Shown here: one piece after another, positions 46,626 through 57,920 of the stretch
How the letters are laid out: the number at the start of each line of letters is the position of its first letter
Position numbering within the stretch: position 1 is the first letter of the stretch
Assembly (NCBI GenBank): GCA_963693085.1
Contig: OY856409.1
Span: forward strand, 1,170,921,249-1,170,985,248
DNA: 64,000 nucleotides
From: Alisma plantago-aquatica
Lineage: Eukaryota; Streptophyta; Magnoliopsida; Alismatales; Alismataceae
Direction: 5' to 3'
Notes under the pieces: generated by a model
Told to the model about the DNA's origin: nothing
Database searches by the model: none
What the model saw: the letters and a program-made list of their open reading frames with translations, nothing else
Position numbers and translations under genes: made by a program

Positions 46626-47776
46626 TAACACTTATGATATCTATGATGTGGATGACATTAGTCTCATGTTGAACCCTAATAGTTCATGTAAACTTTATTT
46701 TTGATTTCATGCATGATCAAAATATTGATACCTAAGGTTGGGAATATGATGCCTCGACCCTAGGAAACATCTAACTATATTTGAATGTGATTCTTTTATC
46801 CCTATATTACTGGTCTAAACCATCACTTATGCTTGGTTCTTATTTCTTGATGATACTTGACCTTGTTTCTCTATTATGCGTTTTTGGACCCTAAAACGTG
46901 CATATGTGACATGAATCCTAAAATAGGCATATACAATGAATGGGGCCTCTAAATGTCATGAAGCTTAAACCACACATTAATTGTCCCTAAATCCGTATAA
47001 AATCATCAAACATGTAACTAAGTAACTCTGAACCTAACTTGGCAAGAACCCTAAAAATGGAGCTAATTAGGGTTAATGATGAGAAATTAATACATGCATG
47101 TAATATTGTGGTTATTCAAGTTTGACTTGTGATCTATATGATCAAGGATAGGTTATGAATCTCTGAATCAATTACATACTTTAATAATTATATGATTATG
47201 ACTTTCTTGCTTGAAATGAGATACATATGTATGCTTGTTTAATTGCACAATTTTTTCCATTTAGTATTCTAGTATTGTACTTGATGTTTATCTCATTTTT
47301 TTGTTCTATAACTTGCAACCATAATATAGAAACTCCATTATACAAAACTCCTACACCTTTATGAATTTTTGGGGTAAGGACATAAGGTTGGGTATCCTAC
47401 TTGAGATGTCAAGATAGGACAGACCGTCTATAGAAGGATTAGATCTTGGTGATGGCCTTCAGGACCTTAAGAATATGGTTAACTAATATTAAACACCCTC
47501 ATAGACTCTTACAATGGGTAGTTATAAAAAAAGGCCTTAAAATGAATGATATTCTTGAATACATGTTATGATGGTATAATTGGAGTAAAATGACACAAAA
47601 CACAAACTCTCATTTTGCTAAATACTTAACTTGTTTGTTAGTCTTCAACTCTTTTGAAATTATGCAAAGATTATACATATATGTATCTTTCTACCCTGTA
47701 CTCAACACCTCGTGTGTTGACACACTTTGTTTCACATATTTTATAAGTTTCGAGAGTGTTATAAGTTGATGGGCTC
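46626..47776 (+). repeat. LTR C, copy C3, 5' part (split by solo LTR A')
   Basis: Aligns with C2 from TAACACTTATGATATC through ACTCAACACC and TTTCACATATTTTATA to GTTGATGGGCTC, where A' is inserted. It continues at 56302. Confidence 0.82.
47772..47776. repeat. Target site duplication of solo LTR A', left copy
   Basis: GGCTC. The right copy at 56297-56301 is GACTC, one G-to-A transition apart. C2 reads GGCTT at the corresponding empty site. Confidence 0.7.
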
Positions 47777-48047
47777 TGTAACATCCCTGACCTGGGTTAT
47801 GTCTTAACCCTAGGTGTTTTTCTTAATAAAGTTAATTATGTGCTTGCTCTTATTTCATGAAAACTAATTAAGGCCAAAGAGGAACTTATTTTTCAATTTT
47901 AGTCCTTTTCGAATAATGTTGAAACATTGTTTGCTTATTTTGGACTAAAGTGCAAATTACCCAAGTTGACGGGTTAAATTGCAAATGTTGCATGATAAGA
48001 TGTTCCTCAAGTGTTGAAGTATCATAAGGATGAAAATGATACAGTGA

Positions 48048-48052
48048 TATGG
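48048..48052. repeat. Target site duplication of solo LTR J, left copy
   Basis: TATGG lies before TGTAACATACTAG and recurs exactly at 51117-51121. Confidence 0.85.
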
Positions 48053-51000
48053 TGTAACATACTAGATCTCACACTCTACCCTAGAAGTTGATGCTTTGGA
48101 CTTGGCCAAACACAGTTAAAAGTTAGACCTAAATAGATGTTTAGTATAATCCCAATGAGATAATGCACGTATAGATCACGTTAATATAACCTAATGTTCT
48201 AACATTGATCTTAGGTTTATAATGGATGCATAAAATATGCCACATAACTCATTTTGGTGGTAATATGAAGATAAGAAACTTAATTGGATGAACAATTTAG
48301 ATAATGGGCCGTTAATGGGCCATATGACATATCTCATAAAAATAAATCTCAAAATAGGAAAAAGACTTCAAATTCGAATTCTAAATATCAATATTAGCCT
48401 ACATGTCAAATTTCATCTAATTTGGACAACCTTGAAATATTAGGATAAGTTTAGGAGAGAAAATGAGTAAAAGGCAAAAGTAATAAATAATGTGAATTTA
48501 TAACTTCAAAATATATAACTAATGTCAAATTAATATTCTACACATCAAATATCACTTGTGGATAAAGTTTGGTCCAATTTGGATGTTGTTTGTACAAGTT
48601 ATGCAATTTTAGGTACATTCTGGACTTTTATGCAATTTACCCAATTGGGAGGTTTTCTTTGCAAGTTATCTCCTGAATTTTAACCCTTAGATATTCCCTT
48701 ACCATTAATGAGATTTGAAACCATTGGATAACCTAGTTTCACCTTGGTTTGATGGTATTTCTTTTCAAGGGCATTATAGGGATTACACTCTTTATAAAGA
48801 TGTTTATCCTTAAAAGCTATCAACCAATGAGGTTATTTCTTTTTTGAAAAACGGTGGGGATGGCCTAGAATAATCTATGGGATCTTAGAACCGAATTTTG
48901 ATATGCATGAAGCCTCTATGAGCTATCCTCTTGCATGGCCATCAATCCCTAGGCTAAAGACACATGGAAAGTCCCTTAAGACTCCTCATGCTTCACCTCT
49001 TTCTATATATAGACATACATACCCCTTTCCCAACTCACAAATTCGAAACTCTTGGTCTCCTTTTCTTTCCTATAGCTTATATAATAGTTCCTTTTGTATT
49101 TGGCCATGAAGCTGCTGACCTAAGGTAATAGAGGGAGCCTACCTTGGTGAAGAAGGCCCAGATGGTTTCCAAATTGCTCTATTAGGGTTTCTAAAGCTCC
49201 TCCTTGGTAATTGTGACCAAAACTAGTAAGTTTCCTCCCTTAATTTCCTATTTTCATACGATTAGTCTTCCTTACACCTTCTTCTAGGTCGGATCCATGA
49301 CCATACATGGTAAAACTCCACCTAGAATCCTAAAACACCTCATCTCTATGCTCTTTTGCTAGGGTTTATCACCTCAAAGTTGAAAAGGAGATCTTTGTTC
49401 AAGAAAGGAGCTAGATTTGGAACAACCAGACCTTTTCAGCTCAGGATCCTTGCTTTTTGGACCTTATTATCTTCCCTAGGTATGAGCTTCATAACCCCCT
49501 TCCCATATATTTCTTATTAAATGCTTAGAACTCATGATCTTATGTTAAAAATTGACGATGTGTCAATTTCTAATTGGTCGATTTTCAATAATTCATAACT
49601 TTTGATTCGCTTTTCCAAAAATTAAAGTAAAATATGTTTTGAACTAAAAAAAAACATGTTCTTTTTACTAAAAATATTTCCAAGTATTGTTTTTTAGTTT
49701 TGTCGAAAAGAGTTTATAGAAAATGAATTAAATACCTAAAAATCACCAAAAATACACTTTAACCTTCATAACTCCAATATATGCAAAATTATATGTTTTC
49801 TTAATCAGAAAAACCTAACTAAGTTAGTGGTGATATTTTTGAGGTCTGAATCGAGGTTTTGTGTAAAAATTTCATATATTAGGGTTCAACTCTTTAATGT
49901 ATATATGTTATTCTAATACATGAATATGAAATTAAAAATAGGACAAGTGGACCTTGATTTCAACTAAAGGAATGGAAAAGAGGTTAATAGGACTCTAAGT
50001 AAGAGAGGTATGTTGTATACCCTATTACTCTATGTTGAGAAATTCCCTTATGCTTATTCATTCTCTTTGTCCTATGGAAATTAGCCGATACACAATATCT
50101 TTTCTTGTGAAAATCATTGTTCATGTGAAATACCTTATTTGATGTTGAACATGTGATCATGGATATTCTTTTTAACTCTTATCTTATGCTTTTTTTATGA
50201 TGGAACTCTAAAAGATGACATGTGATGTCTTTTGCCCACTTATGAGGTGGATGTATATGTTGGTCACTTATGTGGTGACTAGTTTATATATTCTGACTAT
50301 ACTTTCTACTTGCCTTTACATTTAACATGCTATGTGATTCAGTAGCACTAGAGTAGTGTAATTACATTGGTTTTTATGGCAGATGTGTTATTTCCTACCG
50401 AGCAAATGTGATATTTCCTGCTCTTTTGGGATGGAAAGGAACCTCATACCTAGGGCAAGATGTGTGATTCTTGGCCCATATTTTATATATATAGGAGATT
50501 GGAAGTATTCCTTTCTCTATCAGGTTTCAAGTTTATGAGACTTGTCCGCCTTTGTCTTTATAATATTCTAGTGTTATTCTTATCTCAAATGCATGCAGGA
50601 TGATGGTTATGATATGTGCTTATGTGGCACAACTCTTTTATTTAATAATGGCAAGTATTCTTTTATTATCATATTATTTCAATTCCTTTTCTCTTGATAC
50701 CTATTTGGGTGGTCCTTATCTTTTATATGGGAAGACTTTTATATTTGATGTCCTTTATTCGATATATTGCTCAATTTCCTATTTAGTATGCACATACCAG
50801 CTTTTGTTGATGTCATCTATTTTCTCTTCTTACTGGGGCATGCTTCCAACCCCAGGTTAGATCAAGGAGTATATAGCTTTTTTCTTGGACCTAGATCTTG
50901 GAGATTTTGCTTTGGAGACAAGATTTGAAGTAGTTTGGACTTCCCTCTATCTAGATCCTATTTTGTATGTTGATGTTACCCTAAATGGGAGAATATGATG

Positions 51001-51116
51001 TATTTTTTGTAAACCTATATGAAATTGAATATAGTCAGAGAAATTTTTATTTCGCTACTTTCCAATGAGTTTTGATTATCATATTTTAGTAAATGGGTGA
51101 TTTCACTCTCCTTACA
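48053..51116 (+). mobile_element. Solo LTR J nested inside A'
   Basis: This is a 3064-bp insertion with TGTAAC...TTACA ends and a perfect TATGG duplication. It interrupts homology between A' and A. There is no gag, pol, primer site or purine tract, so it is a solo LTR. About 1 kb (48545-49500) is similar to the first kilobase of LTR F, including the phrase GGTCCAATTTGGA and the region around CTAGGTCGGA. The rest is not similar to other LTRs here. A TATATATAG box lies at 49004-49012. Its short open frames have no recognised domains. Confidence 0.85.
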
Positions 51117-51121
51117 TATGG
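51117..51121. repeat. Target site duplication of solo LTR J, right copy
   Basis: TATGG matches 48048-48052. Confidence 0.85.
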
Positions 51122-51735
51122 CTTGTGGTAGCTTGAGTTTCAAGAAAGAGCTGATAAAGCAATGTTTGTGCATTAAAACCTAGTTTTGGTGTAATGTGAA
51201 ATTTAGCCAAAACTTAGGGTTCAATATACAAATTACCATTTCAAAATAGTCCCTAATGTTTCTTGGCATCATGTAGAGCAAAGATAATGAGAGGGCCGTC
51301 TCATTTGTATCTCTTTGGAGGAGAGAGAATATTGATATTAAAATAATCAAGATTTAAGCATAATTGAAACTTTACTTCAATTTAATGAAAAAATAAATTT
51401 ATTAATTAATATGCCCTTCAACAAAAATTGAAATGGTTGAATTCAGATATGTGTGGACGTCCTTGTGCCTTTCAAGGGCCACGAAATATCTCAAGGAGGT
51501 GAGAAACCCACTCACATTATTAAAAGAAAAAGAAATATCCACTCACTTATGGATATTACTATTAAATGGATTAAGGTGCTTAATTTGCTTTTCTTTAAAT
51601 TATGGATAATTTAGAGAAATAAGAGGCAAAGAGTATATCCTCGTCCCTAGGGAAGATAAGGGGGCAAGTGGAAAGGATAAGGGGGAGATAATTCCTACTT
51701 TCTCTCTCCTAATTGATTTTTTTTAATAAAAATTG

Positions 51736-51744
51736 CATATAAGC
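51736..51744 (+). promoter_or_regulatory. Possible TATA box of LTR A'
   Basis: CATATAAGC corresponds in position and context to TATATAAGC of LTR A. Confidence 0.4.
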
Positions 51745-52239
51745 TCATTTATCCATAGAGTAAAAGGGGAATTTCGAATTCACTTCCACCCTTTGCTTGC
51801 AAAACGACCTTGGGAGCTTGGGAGCAAGAGGAGAACGAGCCCCAACCTGTTGGTAAGTTTCTTGACCCTCTTTCACCTTGAATTCATGGTGGAAATCACA
51901 AATCAATGCTTGATTTCTTCTTTTCTTCACTCCATCTTCAACCCTAGCCGATCTTTTCACCCAAAAGCTTGAGGACGAGCCTAGGGGTAGTTGCAAAAGC
52001 TTCATCCACCATTGTTGACGTGAAGCTCCATGCTTTGAAGCTCAATTGCAGGCGTGTTTTATAACTTGAACCCTTAATATTGTTACTGCATTCAATTCCT
52101 TATAAAATTGTTGATCCTCTCTTATTCTCGAAATTTTATTTGGTTGATTGATGCAATCACCATGAAAATCACAAAAAGTTTCATGGGTTTAGATCTTGAT
52201 GGTTATGACATCATCACAAGCTCACATCACAACAAATTT

Positions 52240-52860
52240 GAGTTGCAAACAGTTTTGGACTTTTGGTCCAAACGGTTTCACAAAACCATTTGGAGACCAA
52301 ACGATTTGCAAACTGGTTGATGACTTGGACTCCAAACCGCAAGAGAGGGTTGACCGTTTGAGTTCTGAACCCAAGTACATGTTGGATGACGATCAAATGG
52401 ATCCAATTGATTGATTCAATGTATGTACAATCCTTCAATTGGAAACCCTAATCGAGTTGATGGAAGAATCCATGATTGATCCTAACGATTTCAAGATAAT
52501 TTGGGTTAAACAGTTTTGAAACCGTTTGAGCCCAAACGGTCTTGAAACCATTTGGGACCAAACGGTTTCAAAACTGTTTCGAGGGTTAATGGTTGATCCT
52601 TGATTATTAGATAAAAATCTAATGGTGTTGATTGATGAATTCTTCAATTGCCTAATCAATGGTCAGTTCAATGGTGCACATTACATTCAATTTGATTGAT
52701 GAATATACTTCATGAAACCTTGGGGTTTTGAGACTGATTTGGCCCAAACAGTCTTGAGAACGTTTGAGTCCAAATGGTCTTGAAACCATTTGGGGTCAAA
52801 CGGTTTCAAAATAGTTTGGAGTCAAACAGTTTCAAAACTGTTTGATGATGAAACCCCAAA
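52240..52860 (+). repeat. AAACGG palindrome array in A'
   Basis: Repeated units such as CCAAACGGTCTTGAAACC and CAAACGGTTTCAAAACTG form imperfect inverted repeats. They are of the same kind as in LTR A but fewer and with different central bases. Confidence 0.8.
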
Positions 52861-53194
52861 ACTGAATGGATGTCAAATGTGATTCAATCATTTGGAAATT
52901 AAAGGCGATGATTGTTCCATTGATACAATGATTGATAGCAATGATAATCAATGATAGGTATAACAGTTGAATCCCTAAAGTACCTAGATGATTAGTACCT
53001 TTAAAGGGATAAATCCTAATTTCTTATAATAGCAATAACTTAGTACACTATGTTAATCATAGTTGTATATACTTGATCGTATGATTGATATAACCAAATC
53101 AAGTGGAGAAAATGATAGAATGGAATTCATAATTTGAGTATGATTCATGTGGTGATTAAGGGTATGATCCTTAGTAAAGAGATCATAAAACCCT

Positions 53195-53550
53195 AATCAT
53201 GAGCATAAAACCCTAATTGACAAGGTTATTGAACCCTAACCCTAATCTAGGGCAATTTTGAGTGAAACCCTAATCTAGGGTAATGATGTAACCCTAATCT
53301 AGGGTGATGATATGTGTAAACCTAATTCAGGGTAATGTGATGTAAAATCCTAATTGGGATGAATAGTAAACCCTAATTGTGGGTAATTAAAGTGGAAATC
53401 CTAATTGAGGATGATTCCACGTGAAACCCTAATTGAGGGGGATGCCATATGAAACCCTAATTGAGGGTGATGCCATGTGAAACCTTAATTGAGGGTGATC
53501 CCATGTGAAACCCTAATTGAGGGTGATGTCATGTGAAACCCTATGCAATG
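53195..53550 (+). repeat. About 28-bp telobox-like tandem repeat in A'
   Basis: About a dozen units of the form AAACCCTAATTGAGGG followed by TGATGCCATGTG. The last five units (53405-53540) are the most regular. Each holds AAACCCTAA, the plant telobox, and a short inverted GGG. Confidence 0.8.
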
Positions 53551-54139
53551 ATGTGATGAGGAGTCTTAATACATGGTGAAGGTATGTGAAACTCTAATTT
53601 TGAGTTATAATACATGAATCCCTAATCTTAGGCAATATGATGATAAACCAAAACCCTAATTACTAGGTAATGGTATGAAATAACCCTAATGCTAAAATAA
53701 TGAGTAATGCCTTATAAAGGTGAAATATCCCAAATGGTTGATTATAGACAACTTTAAAGTAAGCAATGCAGTAGCCTGAAATGAGTCCATATCATTGAAG
53801 ATAGTTGGACCACTCTTGTGTGTGACCTATGCACTTCATGATAAAAGTTATAGGTTGGTGGATGAAAGTATTAAGATGGGAAATACATTAATACAATACA
53901 AGTCGATAAACTTAAGTAAGTTAAAAGTAATAAGGAAAGTAATGCTTCACGACATCATAGATATCACCTCCATCTCTTTAAGAAAGATATTAATGGTTAC
54001 CTAGTGAGAGGTAACAAGATGTTTTATGGGCCTTGTGAGCCATGTTGTTAATTGTTACCTAGTGAGAGGTGACAAGATATTAAATGTTATCTATGAGCCA
54101 TGAGAATGGTTATTACCTAGTGTGAGGTGACAAGATGTG

Positions 54140-55460
54140 GTAATCTAGAATAACTGCACAGGATTGGTCACAACCCAATACCTGGAATAATGTCACATGA
54201 TTTGCATAGTTCAATACATGGAATAATATCACAAGATTGGTTAAATCCCAATACCTGGAATAATGTCATAGGATTGACATAGTTCAATACCTGGAATAAT
54301 ATCACATGATTGGTTAAATCCCAATACTTGGAATAATGTCACAGGATTGACATAGTTCATTACCTGGAATAATATCACATGATTGGTTAAATCCCTATAC
54401 CTGGAATAATGTCACAGGATTGACATAGTTCAATACCTAGAATAATATCATAGGATTGGTTAAATCCCAATACCTGGAATAATGTCACAGGATTGACATA
54501 GTTCAATACCTGGAATAACTGCTCAAGATTGGTATTAACCCAATACCTAGAATAACTGCACAAGATTGGTCACAACCCAATACCGGGAATAATGTCACAT
54601 GATTGACATAGTTCAATACCTGGAATAATATCACATGATTCGTTAAATCCCAATACCTGGAATAATTTCACAGGATTGACATAGTTCAATACCCGGAATA
54701 ATATCACAGGATTGGTTAAATCCCAATACCTGGAATAATGTCACAGGATTGACATAGTTCAATACTTGGAATAACTACACAGGATTGGTATTAACCCAAT
54801 ACCTAGAATAACTGCACAGGATTGGTCACAACCCAATACTTGGAATAATGTCACAGGATTGACATAGTTCAATACCTAGAATAATATCACAAGATTGGTT
54901 AAATCCCAATACCTGGAATAATGTCAAAGGATTGACATAGTTCAATACCTGGAATAATATCACAGGATTGGTTAAATCCCAATACCTAGAATAATGTCAC
55001 ATGATTGACATAGTTCAATACCTGGAATAATATCACAGGATTGGTTAAATCCCAATACCTGGAATAATGTCACAAGATTGACATAGTTCAATACTTGGAA
55101 TAACTGCACAGGATTGGTATAAACCCAATACCTAGAATAACTGCACATGATTGATCACAACCCAATACCTGAAATAATGTCACAGGATTGACATAAGTTC
55201 AATACCTGGAATAGTTGTACAAGATTGACATAGTTCAATACCTGGAATAATGTCACAGGATTGACATAGTTCAATACATGGAATAGTTGCATAGGATTGG
55301 CATAGTCCAATACCTGGAATAGTTGGGATTGGCATAGTCCAATACTTGTAATGAATACACAGGAACAATATAACCCCAATGCTCGTACTAGTGGCATAGG
55401 ATTGGTATAATCCAATTCCTGGAATATTTATATGGGATTGGCATGGACCAATGCTTAAAT
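54140..55460 (+). repeat. 36/37-bp minisatellite with alternating unit types in A'
   Basis: More than 30 units share AATACCTGGAATAAT and CACAGGATTG. One type continues ACATAGTTC and another GTTAAATCCC, and they mostly alternate, giving a repeat of about 73 bp. A third type (ACTGCACAGGATTGGTCACA) appears at intervals. Units degrade towards 55460. Antisense open frames across it are artefacts of the repeat. Confidence 0.9.
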
Positions 55461-55774
55461 AAGACATGATGATGTACACTCTCATGTCCAATATAAACCA
55501 ATAACTATTTAGAAGATTGGCTAAGGCCATCAGATAGAACCAAGAAAGGGTCATGGGTGACATATCAAAGTAATGAGTATCATGAGAAAAGCATGAGATG
55601 TTGAGTTAATACAATAGATAAATGATATACATGTTCTTCCTATTCCTTATAAAGAGAATAGATGTTTTAATGCTCTATCATAAATAGTTGCAATATCTAA
55701 AGGTGAGAATGATATAAATTGCTAACCATCTGTTCTGATTCATATTAAAAATTGTAATAATAATGTTTCTGGAG

Positions 55775-55812
55775 GAGAGTTATATCTCTCACTGGGGCAA
55801 TTTTCAATTGTC
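55775..55812 (+). other. Conserved LTR paired stem-loop module (A')
   Basis: Stem 1 is GAGAG ... CTCTC (55775-55790) and stem 2 is GGCAATT ... AATTGTC (55796-55812, with one G-T pair). CACTCCCGTGGG follows. The module ends about 485 bp before the LTR end. Confidence 0.8.
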
Positions 55813-56296
55813 TCACTCCCGTGGGATCCAACAATTTTAGGTGGACGAGCATGGAGGAGATTGAGAACAATCTTACAGAGGAAGAACTTCAGCAGCAGTA
55901 GGGACAACAGTGATAGCTCAGGTTGAGTGTACTGTCTGTCGTGTCTTGTAGATAGATGTCCTATGTGTCGTCTCTGTACTCTCAGGTCCTCGGTGTTAAT
56001 AGTTAATGCTTTTAATGAATCGTTTTGAGTTTCTGGCTTAATGCCTCGAGGTTCTTATGCTGTCTGTGTTTAGCTTTTAACAAGGCAGTTGATATTGTAA
56101 TCCTCAAGAAGAAATGGTACAAGATGTGTACTTATGAACCAGGATGTAAATGTAATACATTGGTTCTTGTGGAAAGAGTTTTCCTATGAATGGATCACTT
56201 TGAAAAAGGATTTAATTTTTAGTGATTTTTGTTAATCCACTGCGAATGATACACTTCTGCATTAGTTAATCTTGTTTTTGTGAGTTGGATGCCACA

Positions 56297-56301
56297 GACT
56301 C
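56297..56301. repeat. Target site duplication of solo LTR A', right copy
   Basis: GACTC, one transition from GGCTC on the left. Confidence 0.7.
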
Positions 56302-56591
56302 AATGAGCTATTCGAAGTGTACTTGTTGTAAGATCCCTATTGTACATGAGAAGACTTGTAAAATTGTATTCTTTAATATGTAATTGAAATTTTGTAATAA
56401 GACAATGTTGCTTACTAATACTTGTCGAATGTTGAGATTATGATTGGTGATTTTATCTTGTTATTTGTACATGTATGCTAAGCTTTAAGATTTTGTATTC
56501 AATCTTTGTTAATACCAAGTTAGATACGGACTCCAACGTCCTATTACCCTTGACTTTGTAGTCATTAGGAGTTACAATTTGGGTAATAAAT
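56302..56591 (+). repeat. LTR C, copy C3, 3' part
   Basis: Resumes C homology with GTACTTGTTGTAAGATCC and runs to TTGGGTAATAAATGATTTTGTGACA, where similarity with C1 and C2 stops. Confidence 0.82.
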
Positions 56592-57920
56592 GATTTTGTG
56601 ACACCTTCATTATTTTCCTTTAGACGTGGTGGTCTCAAGATGTGATTGGAAACTAGAGCACTAGCCTGAACATTAAACCTTACTGACAGATGAGGGATGG
56701 CTGGTTGATGAAATCTTATTGTTGGTTGATGAGACTGCTAGACATGGAATCTCACTAGGGTTCTTCTTACTAGAGCATGCTCACTCTTCATTTTTCTCTT
56801 CCCCTTAGTGGTCACATACATAGTTTCATATTCTAAACCAAGACCCAAGTAAGGCTCACTTTCCAACTATTTTTCTTACTATTTTACCCATTTTCTTCTT
56901 CATCAAGCCATCTGCTTGGATGCATTTTGTCTAAATTTGATCTGAGGATGAAACCTTGTGGTTTCTTCTACTCATCTTATCCTAACTATGCTAGATTCAT
57001 GGGAAAGTACTATAATATAATTGTAGAAGAGGAAGATCAAATTGTTGGAAATGATTCATCGTTTACTAGTTAAAAGTAAAAGGTAAGTGATGTAATAATC
57101 AAAGCTTCGGTATCTATTTCATACATGCAACCATGATCCTATTGCCTAATCCTCCATAATATTATTAATGGGAGTTTTTTAGACTATTGGAGCATGTAGC
57201 ATGGTATTCTTGATGTTTCAAAGTCTAGAATGATGTTTTGTATGCAAATACATGTATATAAGATTAATATTAAAATTTCTTTTGAATATTGTCAAACTAG
57301 TTATGGGGGACTAAAGAAAGTCATCTTTTGTACTTATGTTGTGTAATGAAAAATAATCATCTACTTAATATATCATTACTAAACTACTTCATGAATGACT
57401 TAGTTGTTAATTGTTATCTTCATTTTCCATTGGGAGTTACATGATCTAAACCTCGAGAATAGCCTTGATAGTCAAGTTTTGATTGATTTCTTGAGATCCA
57501 ATCTTGACAGTTTCATATTATCGCTTAAGGCTCTAAGTGAGTATAGGAACTTCGAGAATGTCAAGTCTTTTCATTTTTCACAAGCCCTAAAATGTGTATC
57601 ATTTTCTTTTATGGAACCAATAAAAGGAGATCGGGCCTTAGACCTAAAAATTGTCTTAGGTGGAAGAAGCTCTAGAGGGTGACACAGAGAATGAACCTCA
57701 TTCACCACCTATTCCATCATTCGTTGTAGAGTTACTCCATATTGTTAAGAATAAACCTAACTTGAAGGAAGTTGTAAGACCTCCAAAGCAACCTCATGAT
57801 CCTACTTAATAGTTTTTACTTAAGATTTTAGGTATGGCACATGAATTCATGGATACCATAACTTAGGAGCTGGGGCCACTAGGGCTCTTGCACCCATCCA
57901 GACCCTATCAAATATCTAAG
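56592..57920. other. Sequence between C3 and LTR F, no gene recognised
   Basis: AT-rich, with one 92-codon open frame (57404-57682) that I cannot relate to any family. It is leucine- and serine-rich with no motif. It could be old transposon interior or genuine intergenic DNA. Confidence 0.4.

Larger units (their letters stand above)
47777..56296 (+). mobile_element. Solo LTR A', related to LTR A, enlarged by a nested insertion
   Basis: This starts TGTAACATCCCTGACCTGG like LTR A and ends GATGCCACA. No internal region follows, and the host LTR C3 resumes right after the duplication, so this is a solo LTR left by LTR-LTR recombination. Subtracting nested LTR J leaves about 5.45 kb, close to LTR A. 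Homology to A covers the first 275 bp and resumes at about 51122. It includes AAACGG palindromes (52240-52860), AACCCTAA-rich sequence, the stem-loop module and the TACTCTCAGGTCCT block. The minisatellite at 54140-55460 has no counterpart in A. Confidence 0.85.

Noticed and set aside
52214..52659. Open frames in A' at 52196-52659
   Set aside because: Same cause: palindromic repeat read on both strands.
53195..53550. Interstitial telomeric repeat
   Set aside because: AAACCCTAA occurs once per roughly 28-bp unit, not as continuous TTTAGGG repeats.
54140..55460. CRISPR-like array
   Set aside because: Whole units repeat in tandem with no unique spacers and no associated genes. It is a minisatellite inside a plant LTR.
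57404..57682. 92-codon open frame as a host gene
   Set aside because: No recognisable motif, no gene structure around it, and length within chance for AT-rich DNA beside old transposons.
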